Positions 1 through 6,081 of a stretch of 6,081 nucleotides of DNA are shown in pieces. The DNA is from Phycisphaerae bacterium (GTDB lineage Bacteria > Planctomycetota > Phycisphaerae > UBA1845), in the NCBI GenBank assembly GCA_029260195.1, contig JAJDDS010000535.1, positions 1-6,081 on the forward strand, in the 5' to 3' direction. Under the pieces are notes generated by a model. The model saw nothing but the letters and a program-made list of their open reading frames with translations. It searched no databases and had not been told where the DNA came from. The translations under genes were made by a program, and so were the position numbers. The stretch's first letter is position 1. The number at the start of each line of letters is the position of its first letter.

Positions 1-1
1 T

Positions 2-1090
2 CGCCGGGCAATTCCGCTGCTGGCGGATGCGCCCGAACTCGCCTGCCTGCAGGGGCGATGGGCACACTTGAATCAGGGGGAGTCCTGGATAACGGCGTGC
101 CAAGCGCTGGGGATCGACGGCCACTTTGCCGTCGAGCAGGGCGCCCGTGCCTGGAACGGACTCATGATGAACTTCAACGGAACGGCGGGCATTTGGCGGA
201 AGGCTGCCATCGAGGATCCGGGCGTCGGCGGGTGGAACGGGGATACGCTGACCGAGGATCTCGATCTGTCGTACCGCGCGCAGTTGGGCGGATGGAGGAT
301 CGACTACACTTTCGATCTGGCGTGTCCAGCCGAACTGCCCGGGCATATCAACGCCTTCAAGAGTCAGCAGCGTCGTTGGGCGACCGGTTCCATCCAGGTG
401 GCGGTGAAGCTGTTGCCCTCGATCTGGCGGGCGCCGCTTCGCCTGGGGCAGAAGATCGAAGCCACGCTGCACCTCACACACTATTCAGTGTCGGTTTGGA
501 TGCTCTTGTTGGCCATCGTCGCTCGCCCGATGCTGTTCGTTCGCCTGGAGGGCGGAATGAACGTCGGCGCGTGGTTCTGGGCGATGTGGATGGTGATTCT
601 GGCATCGGCGATCGCACCCGCGATCACCTACGGATACGCGCGGTACAGTCTGGGGGGCGGCTGGTCGGGCGTGTGGCTGATCCCCCAATTGATGGCGCTC
701 GGATGCGGCATGTGCGTCAACAACTCACTGGCAGCCGTGCGCGGTTTGTTCCTGCGTGGCGGAGAATTCGTGCGCACGCCGAAGTCGGGCAGTCAGTCGA
801 CCATCCGATTAGCAGGCAGCTACGCGCCGGTTCAGACGCATATGTGGGTGATTGAACTGGTCCTCGGCGTCTATTCGATGGTGAGCTTCGGCTATTACGT
901 CATGGGGGAACATTGGCCGGTGAGCGTGTTCCTGCTCTTGTACGGTGTCGGATTCCTCACGGTGGGTTGGATGTCGATACCACGACGTCGCACGCGACGC
1001 CTGATCCAGACGCCGACACCGTCCCTGGAACCGGTAGCGAGCAGTTCGCTGGTTTCGTCAGCCACATTGGTCGAGACGGTTCGCACCTAA
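2..1090 (+). CDS. Processive-type GT2 glycosyltransferase (cellulose synthase/CslA-like), 5' part missing
   Basis: This is the C-terminal part (362 residues) of a membrane-bound GT2 glycosyltransferase. The frame is open to the left edge, so the start and the nucleotide-binding D and DxD motifs lie outside the window. Seen directly: a family-typical FNFNGTAGIWR-like stretch (NFNGTAGIWRK, about residues 57-67), the catalytic TED motif (TEDLD, about 84-88) and QxxRW as QQRRW (about 122-126). Downstream are several hydrophobic segments, roughly at 162-182, 191-213, 223-248 and 281-325, the last long enough for two helices. A basic tail rich in Ser/Thr follows. The enzyme should polymerise or transfer sugars from a nucleotide-sugar donor at the cytoplasmic face of the inner membrane, possibly extruding the product. 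Close relatives are annotated as cellulose synthase-like or glucomannan synthase-like; the actual sugar cannot be read from this sequence. Its stop is one base before the next gene, so the two are probably co-transcribed and translationally coupled. TTG at 68 is an internal Leu codon, not a start, because homology continues upstream of it. Confidence 0.92.
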   Translation, partial: RRAIPLLADAPELACLQGRWAHLNQGESWITACQALGIDGHFAVEQGARAWNGLMMNFNGTAGIWRKAAIEDPGVGGWNGDTLTEDLDLSYRAQLGGWRIDYTFDLACPAELPGHINAFKSQQRRWATGSIQVAVKLLPSIWRAPLRLGQKIEATLHLTHYSVSVWMLLLAIVARPMLFVRLEGGMNVGAWFWAMWMVILASAIAPAITYGYARYSLGGGWSGVWLIPQLMALGCGMCVNNSLAAVRGLFLRGGEFVRTPKSGSQSTIRLAGSYAPVQTHMWVIELVLGVYSMVSFGYYVMGEHWPVSVFLLLYGVGFLTVGWMSIPRRRTRRLIQTPTPSLEPVASSSLVSSATLVETVRT

Positions 1091-1091
1091 C

Positions 1092-2408
1092 ATGAATCCA
1101 CCGGTCCGCTCCGGACTGATGCAACTTCCAGACATTCAACAAACATCCGACAGTGAGCCGGCGCACCCAGCCGCGGTTGTGATCGGTTGGGCGCTCGTCG
1201 CGGCGTTCGTTGGGTTTTGCGCGTGTTTGGGGGACATTTCGGACGACGTCCGGATGTTTCAGTGCTCCTACGTCGTGGGGTTTTTGGGGTTCGGATTTCT
1301 GATCTACTCGGTCTGCCGGCGGCGTCCACCTGGGCGGTGGCGGTACTGGTTTGCGGGGTGCGTCGTGCTGCGCTTGGCGCTGTTGTTGACGTCGCCGAGC
1401 GATGACCTGTATCGTTATGTGTGGGAAGGGCGAATTCAGGCTGCCGGGATCAATCCGTTCGCCGTGGCGCCCGAGGACGAATCCCTGGCCGACCTGCGCG
1501 ACGAACTGTGGGAGTCAATCAACCACAAAGAATATCCCGCGATCTACCCGCCGCTGGCACAGTGGCAGTTCCTCGCAGCCACATGGGTGTGTCCCGGGTT
1601 ACTCGGCATGAAGCTGATGTATGTACTGTTCGACTGCGCCGCGGTCGCGATGATCGGGGCGTGGTTGCGCGCGGAAGGGAGACCGCCGCATCTGGCGATC
1701 ATCTACGGCGTCTGCCCGTTGGTGCTGTCAGCCGTAAGCCTCGAGGGGCACTTGGATGGCGCGCTGGTAGCGCTGTTGGCGGGGGCGGGACTGGCGGACG
1801 CACGACGTCGACCTTACCTGTGCGCGGTTCTACTGAGTGGGGCGATATTAACCAAGATTGTGCCGATCGTTCTGCTGCCCTGGTTGGCGAGGAAGCACTG
1901 GCGGGCCGCACTGTTGGCTGGCGGCGTAATCGTGGCGGCGTATGTCCCATTCGCGTCGCCGGGCGTATCGTTGTTTCACAGCTTGGTGAAGTTTCCGCGG
2001 GAGACGGAAATGCTCAGTTTGGGTCACGGAGCGGCGCTGAAATTGTTCGCAGCCGACGCGTCGCGGTTGGTGTGTGGACTCGCGATTGCGGGTGTCGCGC
2101 TTTGGCACGCCCGGCGCCCGGCGCCTCTATCTCGCGTGCTCCTGCCGGTTTTCGGCGGGTTCGTGATCTTCATGCCGATCGTACACTTCTGGTACCTGAC
2201 ATGGATCGCGTTGGGGCTCGTGTTCGCTCCGCGCGCGAGCTGGATGGTGTTGCTGGCGAGCATGGTGTTCTACTTCGAAGCGACGCTGGTGGGGGCGCGG
2301 ACGGGGACATGGAACATGCCGGCGTGGGTGTCCTATCCCGTCTACGGTCCGTTCGTTGCGGCCGCGGTGATCGAGTGGGTGTCGCGTCGAGTTCAGTCAG
2401 CGCGTTGA
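1092..2408 (+). CDS. Polytopic GT-C glycosyltransferase (GT87/mannosyltransferase-like)
   Basis: This is a complete 438-residue integral membrane protein with about 10-12 hydrophobic segments. Motifs recognised from the GT87/PIG-M-like GT-C group are: SPSDDLYRYVWEGR (101-114), whose acidic pair D104-D105 sits in the first periplasmic loop where the catalytic Asp of GT-C enzymes lies; EYPAIYPPLAQ (147-157); EGHLDG (218-223); TKIVP (254-258); and HFWYLTW (365-371). Members use polyprenyl-phosphate-linked sugars as donors on the outer face of the inner membrane, often mannose. The ATG at 1092 is chosen because it follows the GT2 stop by one base. A second in-frame ATG at 1119 is possible, since the first 26 residues are hydrophilic and neither start has a strong Shine-Dalgarno sequence. 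Context suggests a shared glycan pathway with the upstream GT2. Its last 12 bases overlap the convergent mlaD-like gene. The acceptor and exact sugar are unknown. Confidence 0.85.
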   Translation: MNPPVRSGLMQLPDIQQTSDSEPAHPAAVVIGWALVAAFVGFCACLGDISDDVRMFQCSYVVGFLGFGFLIYSVCRRRPPGRWRYWFAGCVVLRLALLLTSPSDDLYRYVWEGRIQAAGINPFAVAPEDESLADLRDELWESINHKEYPAIYPPLAQWQFLAATWVCPGLLGMKLMYVLFDCAAVAMIGAWLRAEGRPPHLAIIYGVCPLVLSAVSLEGHLDGALVALLAGAGLADARRRPYLCAVLLSGAILTKIVPIVLLPWLARKHWRAALLAGGVIVAAYVPFASPGVSLFHSLVKFPRETEMLSLGHGAALKLFAADASRLVCGLAIAGVALWHARRPAPLSRVLLPVFGGFVIFMPIVHFWYLTWIALGLVFAPRASWMVLLASMVFYFEATLVGARTGTWNMPAWVSYPVYGPFVAAAVIEWVSRRVQSAR

Positions 2409-3524
2409 TTCCGGAATGTCGACGTTCTTCCGGAAGGTCCCGACCGAAGTTCTGGCATCGACTTTGATGGCGCCATCGCGCTCGAACTTCGCGGCGATGC
2501 GCTGAATCGTGTCGATCATCTCGGTGAGCCGTTGCGCGGTCAGCAGCAGGGATTCGTAAAGTCGCGCATCGGTCATGAAGCGGCCCGCGGTTCCCTCACC
2601 GCGTTCCAGAGCCGAGGTGAGGTGCAGAAGCGAGGCGGTGAGTTTGGCGGCGTTCTGAAGCATGGGCCGTATATCCAGCGCCATGGCTTCGATGTGGTCG
2701 TTCGCGTCGTCGATTCCGCTCTCCAGTTTGTGGCTGATGCGGTCGAGATCGGTTCTGAGCTCGGCGGTCATGATGTTGATATTCTCGAGCGCGACGCGGC
2801 CATCGACGCTCATCTGCTTGACATTGGCGAAGAGCTCCAGCCAGCCGGCTTTCACTTGCGGATCGCCGAAGGTGTCGTTGAAGGTCTTGAGCGATTTGTC
2901 GAACCGTTCGATGACGGTGGAGAGGTTGGCGGTGAGTCGTCGGGCATCGTCAACGGGCTGGTCGACGGCTGCGACGGTGTGTCGTTCAAGGAGCAGGTGG
3001 AGGTCGGCGGCGACGGGCGTGAGCGCCTCAACGAAGTTCCCGAACTGCGCGACGGAGCGGTCGATGGAATTGAGCAGTGTATCAGGAATCATGTCGCCCA
3101 ACGGGTTTCCGACCACCCCGAGAATCGCCTCGCCTTCGGGCAGCGGCGGCGCGTCCTGGCCTTCGAGAACCTTGATATCGATGCGACCGCGTCCAAGACC
3201 GAAACCAGCGGGCTGCACAACGGCCCATGCGGTTCGGGGAATGACGTAATCGCGTTCGATGGCGCCGACGATATGAACGCCGGAATCGAGGTGTTGAGGG
3301 TCTTTGAATTTCAGTTCCTTGACGCGCCCTATCTGCACGCCGCTGAGAAAGATCGAAGTTCCGTCGCCGATGCCGGTGGGGTCTTTGGCCTCGATCAGCA
3401 GGTCGTATTCACCCCGGCCGAGAAACGCGGGCAGTTCACCGAAGGAGCTCATCAACCAGGCGAGGGCCAGAAGGCCGACGAGCATGAAGACGCCGACGAA
3501 CGTGTTGCGTTTGAGATCGTCCAT
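2397..3524 (-). CDS. mlaD: MCE/MlaD-family lipid transport protein
   Basis: This is a 375-residue MCE-domain protein, the membrane-anchored ring subunit of an Mla-type lipid transporter. Seen: a short cytoplasmic start (MDDLKRN), one membrane helix (about 8-25), then an MCE domain (about 38-122) with the typical DPTGIGDGTSIFLSGVQIG region (48-66) and a FGLGRGRIDI strand near 108-117. A long, mostly helical, coiled-coil-like tail follows (about 150-345), containing GEGTAGRFMTD (309-319), a motif common in MCE tails. E. coli MlaD is only about 183 residues, so this is a long-tailed form whose tail may build a tube or needle into the periplasm; that is inference. The frame is open to an ATG at 3605, but the ATG at 3524 is chosen because it has AGGAGGG seven bases upstream and begins just before the membrane helix; the extra 27 residues are Arg/Pro-rich and lie inside mlaF. 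The mlaF stop is two bases before this start, so translation is likely coupled. Confidence 0.93.
   Translation of the reverse strand: MDDLKRNTFVGVFMLVGLLALAWLMSSFGELPAFLGRGEYDLLIEAKDPTGIGDGTSIFLSGVQIGRVKELKFKDPQHLDSGVHIVGAIERDYVIPRTAWAVVQPAGFGLGRGRIDIKVLEGQDAPPLPEGEAILGVVGNPLGDMIPDTLLNSIDRSVAQFGNFVEALTPVAADLHLLLERHTVAAVDQPVDDARRLTANLSTVIERFDKSLKTFNDTFGDPQVKAGWLELFANVKQMSVDGRVALENINIMTAELRTDLDRISHKLESGIDDANDHIEAMALDIRPMLQNAAKLTASLLHLTSALERGEGTAGRFMTDARLYESLLLTAQRLTEMIDTIQRIAAKFERDGAIKVDARTSVGTFRKNVDIPESTR
2409..2435. repeat. Inverted repeat TTCCGGAA-N11-TTCCGGAA at the convergent gene ends
   Basis: Two copies of the self-complementary octamer TTCCGGAA (2409-2416 and 2428-2435) can pair as an 8-base stem with an 11-base loop. 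It begins directly after the stop codon of the plus-strand glycosyltransferase and lies inside the last codons of the mlaD-like gene. No T-run follows on either strand, so it is not a standard intrinsic terminator; it might still pause polymerase or protect the mRNA 3' end. Confidence 0.4.
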
Positions 3525-3526
3525 AT

Positions 3527-4342
3527 TCAGCCCTCCTGGAGGCTCTTGAGGTCTTCTTCGTCGGCTCGTCCTTCGATGAATCGGCGGACGCGCTCGTCTT
3601 GGCATCGGCGGATCTGCTCACACGATCCGTCGAAGATGAACCGTCCCTGGTGGAGCATAATGACGCGATCGGCGACTTTGTAAACGCTCGCCATGTCGTG
3701 CGTGACAACCACGCTCGTGACGCTCAGCCCGCGCTTGAGTTTGAGGATCAACTCATTGATGACGTCGGCCCGGACCGGGTCGAGACCGGTCGTTGGCTCG
3801 TCGTACAAGATGACCGACGGATCGAGGGCGATGGCACGGGCCAACGCCACGCGTTTCTTCTGGCCGCCGGAGAGCGCGGCGGGCATCTTGTCGGCCACGT
3901 CGGCCAGTCCCACCATCCGCAACTTCTCCCGAACGACTCGCTTGATCTCAGCCGGACTCTTGCCGGTACGCTCGGTCAGCGGAAAAGCGACGTTCTGTCC
4001 CGCCGTAAGCGAATCGAACAACGCGCTCAATTGAAACAGGAACCCGAAGTCCTTGCGAATCCGCGCCAGTCGCCTGTCGGTGAGGCTGTCGATGCGCTCG
4101 CCCTTGTAGTGAACGTGGCCTCGGTCCGGGCGAAGCAGACCGACGATGTGCTTGATCAGCACGCTCTTGCCCATGCCCGACTCGCCAATGACGACGGTCG
4201 TTTGGCCCGGATACAAACGCAGATTCACTCCGTCGAGAACAACCTGCTGACCGAAACGCTTATGCACATCGACCAACTCGATGATCGCGCCACTTTGTTC
4301 GGGGGGGACACGTGCTGAATCGGACCGGGTGTCGACGGACAT
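3527..4342 (-). CDS. mlaF: ABC transporter ATPase, MlaF-like
   Basis: This is a complete 271-residue ABC ATPase that powers the Mla-type lipid transporter from the cytoplasmic side of the inner membrane. Seen in order: Walker A GESGMGKS (53-60), Q-loop Gln 104 (FLFQLSALFDSLT), ABC signature LSGGQ (157-161), Walker B VILYDEP (177-183), D-loop GLDP (186-189) and switch His 215 (VVTHD). All catalytic residues are present. Two details differ from common Mla ATPases: Met in the Walker A loop where Ser or Thr is usual, and Gln ending the signature where MlaF has Met; neither predicts loss of function. The charged C-terminal tail with FIEGRADEE resembles the FLxGxADGP-like tail of MlaF proteins, which helps separate it from generic ABC ATPases. 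The ATG at 4342 has AGGA five bases upstream, overlapping the stop of the permease gene. The middle position in permease-ATPase-MCE order is standard for these operons. Confidence 0.95.
   Translation of the reverse strand: MSVDTRSDSARVPPEQSGAIIELVDVHKRFGQQVVLDGVNLRLYPGQTTVVIGESGMGKSVLIKHIVGLLRPDRGHVHYKGERIDSLTDRRLARIRKDFGFLFQLSALFDSLTAGQNVAFPLTERTGKSPAEIKRVVREKLRMVGLADVADKMPAALSGGQKKRVALARAIALDPSVILYDEPTTGLDPVRADVINELILKLKRGLSVTSVVVTHDMASVYKVADRVIMLHQGRFIFDGSCEQIRRCQDERVRRFIEGRADEEDLKSLQEG
3531..3537 (-). promoter_or_regulatory. Strong Shine-Dalgarno of the mlaD-like gene
   Basis: On the minus strand the sequence reads AGGAGGG, with the AGGAGG core seven bases from the ATG at 3524. It lies inside the last codons of the mlaF-like gene and decides the mlaD start against the upstream ATG at 3605. 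Confidence 0.85.
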
Positions 4343-4349
4343 GGCAGTC

Positions 4350-5168
4350 CTACAGCAGAGGTTTGAACCCCCAGATCGAAACGTAGATGTCCTGCAACGC
4401 CCGGAGCATGTAGAAGTCCGAGATGAGGATGACGATGAAGCTGGTGACGAACGCGCTCGTACACGCCCGACCGACGCCCTCGGCGCCGGCTTTGCAATGG
4501 AATCCCTTGTAGCACGAGATCAATCCGATCGCGCCGCCGAACACCATGCTCTTCGCCAGCCCCGCGAAGAGATCCCACGCCTGAACAGCGTCCGCAGTGT
4601 AGAACGCGTAAGGTTCGGACGGTATCGCCTCCAGTTGGACTGCCACGAACCAGCCGCTCAGAGCCCCAAACAGATCGCAGTAGAGGGTGAGCAGAGGGGC
4701 GAGAACGATGCAGGCGACTACGCGGGGAACCACAAGATAGCGAACCGGATCCGTACCCATCACGCGGAGCGCGTCGAGCTGTTCCGTCACGTTCATCGTG
4801 CCGAGTTCCGCTGTCAACGCGCCCCCGACGCGACCCGCCAGCATGACCCCCGCCAGTACGGGACCCAACTCACTGACCAGCGAGAGGTTCACGAGAACGC
4901 CCATGCGTTCTTCGAGACCGGCGGCCTTGAGTTGAGCAGCCGCTTGGGCGGCGAGAACCAGACCGACGAACACGCCCGTGATCGTCATGACCGGGACCGA
5001 GCGGACACCGACACGATAGAACTGAGGCATCAGTCGGCGCCAATCCCCGCGGCGCATCGATGTCATGGGGAGCAACGCGAGCGTCTTCCCGGCGAATCGC
5101 CAGAACTGGCCAAACGCGTCCATCGAGTGAATTGTCTGGGCACCGATGGCGGCGAAGATCGACATCAT
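4350..5168 (-). CDS. mlaE: Lipid ABC transporter permease, MlaE family
   Basis: This is a 272-residue MlaE-family (formerly DUF140) permease of the inner membrane, expected to form the dimer that receives lipid from or passes it to the MCE ring. The family signature is clear: ELGPVLAGVMLAGRVGGALTAE (100-121) followed by LGTMNVTEQLDALRVMGTDP (122-141) and LVVPRV (145-150). Near the C-terminus the conserved GAEGVG (228-233) is followed by RACTSAFV, where ATT is more usual. Hydrophobic segments lie at about 55-80, 92-115, 145-180, 200-220 and 236-255, after an amphipathic N-terminal region. The length fits the family (about 250-270). The frame stays open to an ATG at 5612, but that extension is rich in Trp, Cys and Arg, resembles nothing, and would cover the divergent gene start. 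ATG ATG at 5168/5165 fits the family start and the promoter at 5208-5236. Shine-Dalgarno is weak (GGGT), so 5165 is equally possible. Confidence 0.93.
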   Translation of the reverse strand: MMSIFAAIGAQTIHSMDAFGQFWRFAGKTLALLPMTSMRRGDWRRLMPQFYRVGVRSVPVMTITGVFVGLVLAAQAAAQLKAAGLEERMGVLVNLSLVSELGPVLAGVMLAGRVGGALTAELGTMNVTEQLDALRVMGTDPVRYLVVPRVVACIVLAPLLTLYCDLFGALSGWFVAVQLEAIPSEPYAFYTADAVQAWDLFAGLAKSMVFGGAIGLISCYKGFHCKAGAEGVGRACTSAFVTSFIVILISDFYMLRALQDIYVSIWGFKPLL

Positions 5169-5207
5169 GCAGGACCCATGCGTTTGGTGAAAGACCCGCG
5201 AGCGTGT

Positions 5208-5236
5208 CTTGTATCGATCCCACCCCATGGTGTCAA
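5208..5236 (-). promoter_or_regulatory. Candidate sigma-70-type promoter of the mlaEFD operon
   Basis: Read on the minus strand, a perfect -35 box TTGACA (5236-5231) is followed by a 17-base spacer and TACAAG (5213-5208), which matches four of six bases of TATAAT. Transcription would start near 5200, leaving a leader of about 30 bases before the ATG at 5168. Position, spacing and orientation all fit the operon. The call rests on sequence pattern only; the phylum's own promoter consensus is unknown here. Confidence 0.55.
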
Positions 5237-5246
5237 CGCGCGACAC
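5230..5246. promoter_or_regulatory. Possible operator: GTGTC-N7-GACAC inverted repeat over the -35 box
   Basis: Perfect 5-base arms GTGTC (5230-5234) and GACAC (5242-5246) are separated by seven bases. The left arm overlaps the candidate -35 element of the mla promoter, which is where a repressor would act. The arms are short, so chance is a real alternative. No regulator gene lies in the window. Confidence 0.2.
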
Positions 5247-5475
5247 GGAGGCCGAATAGCGGCGCCAGGCGGCGCTGTCCGCCCAACTCCTGGTCCAACA
5301 GTTCGATAACCACGAAACCCGCATGAAACGCGACACCGTGTTCAAACCGCACGGGAGCCCTTCCGATGTTCCCTTAGTGACCAAGTCTCGCGCCCATCTT
5401 GTTCGGACCGGGCAGGGTCGGGACGTGCGCCACAAGAGCGGGTGTGGACGGGGCCAGCGACTAACGACAAGCATC

Positions 5476-5482
5476 AGAGAGG
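5476..5482 (+). promoter_or_regulatory. Ribosome binding site of the FG-GAP gene
   Basis: AGAGAGG ends seven bases before the ATG at 5490. This favours that ATG over the in-frame ATG at 5442 and the adjacent GTG at 5487, and it puts the signal peptide directly at the protein's N-terminus. Confidence 0.65.
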
Positions 5483-5489
5483 CATCGTG

Positions 5490-6081
5490 ATGTCCAGATA
5501 CGTGCTGTTGTGCGTGGCCGTGGTAGGTGGCTTGAGCCAGGTGGGGACGTACGCAGCGCCACTGGGCATCCCAGATCCAGTGCCCGGATGGTTCCAGGCC
5601 AGTGAGCGACATGGCTACTTGCGCGTACTGGCTTGCGAGGTTCGCCTTGGCCGGAGCGAAACAGAGGCATGGCTGGATGACAATGTCCAGCCACTAGTCC
5701 CGGAGTTGATTCGGGAGCGGGTCGCGTCTTCAGACGTGAAGGGAGGCAATGGACTCGCGAGGCGAAGGTCACGGCATCTGACGCACGCCGAGGCGACCTG
5801 TTTGGGAATTCCGTCGCCTTCACGGTGACGTGTTCGTGGTCGGCGCTCAGCAAGATGACTCAGGCTGGTACAGCTCGGGGTCCGCGTACGTTTTCAGGCG
5901 AACGTCGGATGGCTGGCTCCAGGAGTCGAAGCTGACGCCACCAAGCTCCTCAGGGTCCGCATTCTTCGGAGGCTTCGTTTCGCTCAGCGGTGATACCATC
6001 CTCGTGGGGGCCTCTGGTGGCCCGGAGGGCAGAGGAGTGCATCTCTTCGAGCGTCGGCGCGGGGCGTGGTTGCACCTTGGA
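5490..6081 (+). pseudogene. Secreted FG-GAP/beta-propeller repeat protein, frame-broken and cut by the right edge
   Basis: The gene starts with a good ribosome binding site and a signal peptide (MSRYVLLCVAVVGGL, likely cut after GTYA), so the product was exported. Repeat similarity is then spread over three forward frames. The start frame runs to about 5690 and ends with WLDDNVQ. The next frame, codons from 5690 to about 5821, reads PGVDSGAGRVFRREGRQW, then TREAKVTASD, then GDLFGNSVAF. The third frame, codons from 5821 to the window end, reads GDVFVVGAQQDDSG, SGSAYVFRR, then SLSGDTILVGA and VHLFERRRGAW. Joined, these give repeats of about 50-55 residues with the pattern VFRR..W..E.K.T......FG..V...GD...VGA, typical of FG-GAP beta-propeller proteins. 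Each switch fits one lost base, and no slippery heptamer is present. The start frame itself stops at 5828 after 112 residues. Such proteins are surface or secreted; the ligand is unknown. The break is either real decay or sequence error. The third frame has no ATG and is still open at the window edge. Confidence 0.8.

Larger units (their letters stand above)
5169..5489. other. Divergent intergenic spacer between mlaE and the FG-GAP gene
   Basis: This 321-base stretch separates two divergently transcribed genes. Its mlaE-proximal third holds the candidate promoter and operator-like repeat. A GC-rich imperfect inverted repeat, AGCGGCGCC/GGCGGCGCT (5258-5266 and 5268-5276), lies upstream of that promoter and has no known role. 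The right end holds the ribosome binding site of the FG-GAP gene. No clear promoter for the rightward gene was found. A short forward ORF (ATG 5323 to TGA 5490) lies here but lacks a ribosome binding site and recognisable similarity. No RNA gene was recognised. Confidence 0.6.

Noticed and set aside
58..855. A 265-codon forward open frame from ATG 58
   Set aside because: It is an out-of-frame Arg/Gly-rich reading over the GT2 gene, whose TED and QxxRW motifs are in the other frame.
1421..2467. A 348-codon forward open frame overlapping the GT-C gene
   Set aside because: It is an Arg/Gly-rich out-of-frame reading of a gene with clear GT-C motifs and hydrophobic helices.
3525..3605. N-terminal extension of mlaD by 27 residues from the ATG at 3605
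   Set aside because: It lies inside mlaF, is Arg/Pro-rich, and the ATG at 3524 has the strong Shine-Dalgarno sequence and family-like start.
2532..3683. A 383-codon forward open frame opposite mlaD
   Set aside because: The opposite strand has a recognised MCE protein with a strong ribosome binding site; this frame has no motif of its own.
4281..5309. A 342-codon forward open frame opposite mlaE
   Set aside because: It is antisense to a clear MlaE permease, is rich in Arg, His, Glu and Asp with no recognisable domain, and is a common by-product of GC-rich coding sequence.
5169..5612. N-terminal extension of mlaE by 148 residues
   Set aside because: The extension is Trp/Cys/Arg-rich and unlike MlaE proteins, crosses the candidate promoter and overlaps the start of the divergent FG-GAP gene.
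5684..5825. Programmed ribosomal frameshifting in the FG-GAP gene
   Set aside because: At least two shifts would be needed, and neither site has an X-XXY-YYZ slippery heptamer. Base loss or sequence error is simpler. Phase variation is also unlikely, as there is no homopolymer or short tandem repeat at the sites.

Overview
This is a GC-rich (judged by eye) bacterial window. It suggests a Gram-negative organism with an outer membrane, because it carries an MlaE/MlaF/MlaD-type lipid ABC transporter. The mix of a cellulose-synthase-like GT2, a GT-C sugar transferase and a secreted FG-GAP-repeat protein would suit Planctomycetota or a related deep-branching phylum, but that placement is an inference.

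Layout. Bases 2-2408 hold two plus-strand genes one base apart. The first is the C-terminal part of a membrane GT2 glycosyltransferase, cut by the left edge. The second is a complete polytopic GT-C-type glycosyltransferase of the GT87/mannosyltransferase-like kind. Together they look like part of an envelope or exopolysaccharide assembly locus: the GT2 would use nucleotide sugars on the cytoplasmic face, and the GT-C would use polyprenyl-phosphate sugars on the outer face. Bases 5168-2397 hold a compact minus-strand operon in the order mlaE (permease), mlaF (ATPase), mlaD (MCE protein), with gaps of 7 and 2 bases. The last gene overlaps the convergent GT-C gene tail-to-tail by 12 bases. A good sigma-70-like promoter (TTGACA, 17 bases, TACAAG) lies just upstream of mlaE.

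Bases 5169-5489 are a non-coding divergent spacer. From 5490 to the right edge a plus-strand gene starts with a good ribosome binding site and signal peptide. Its FG-GAP/beta-propeller repeats are then split over all three forward frames, so as it stands the gene is broken, either a genuine pseudogene or a sequence with base-deletion errors. Most of the repeat region has no ATG-initiated ORF and is easily missed.

How the genes work together: the three Mla genes almost certainly form one inner-membrane complex (permease dimer, ATPase dimer, MCE ring) moving phospholipid or other hydrophobic molecules between the membranes. No MlaC or MlaB gene is present between or directly after them. I see no mobile element, CRISPR array, tRNA or rRNA. 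I found no convincing new biological system; the most notable items are the frame-broken FG-GAP gene, the candidate promoter/operator of the mla operon, and the overlapping convergent gene ends with a hairpin.
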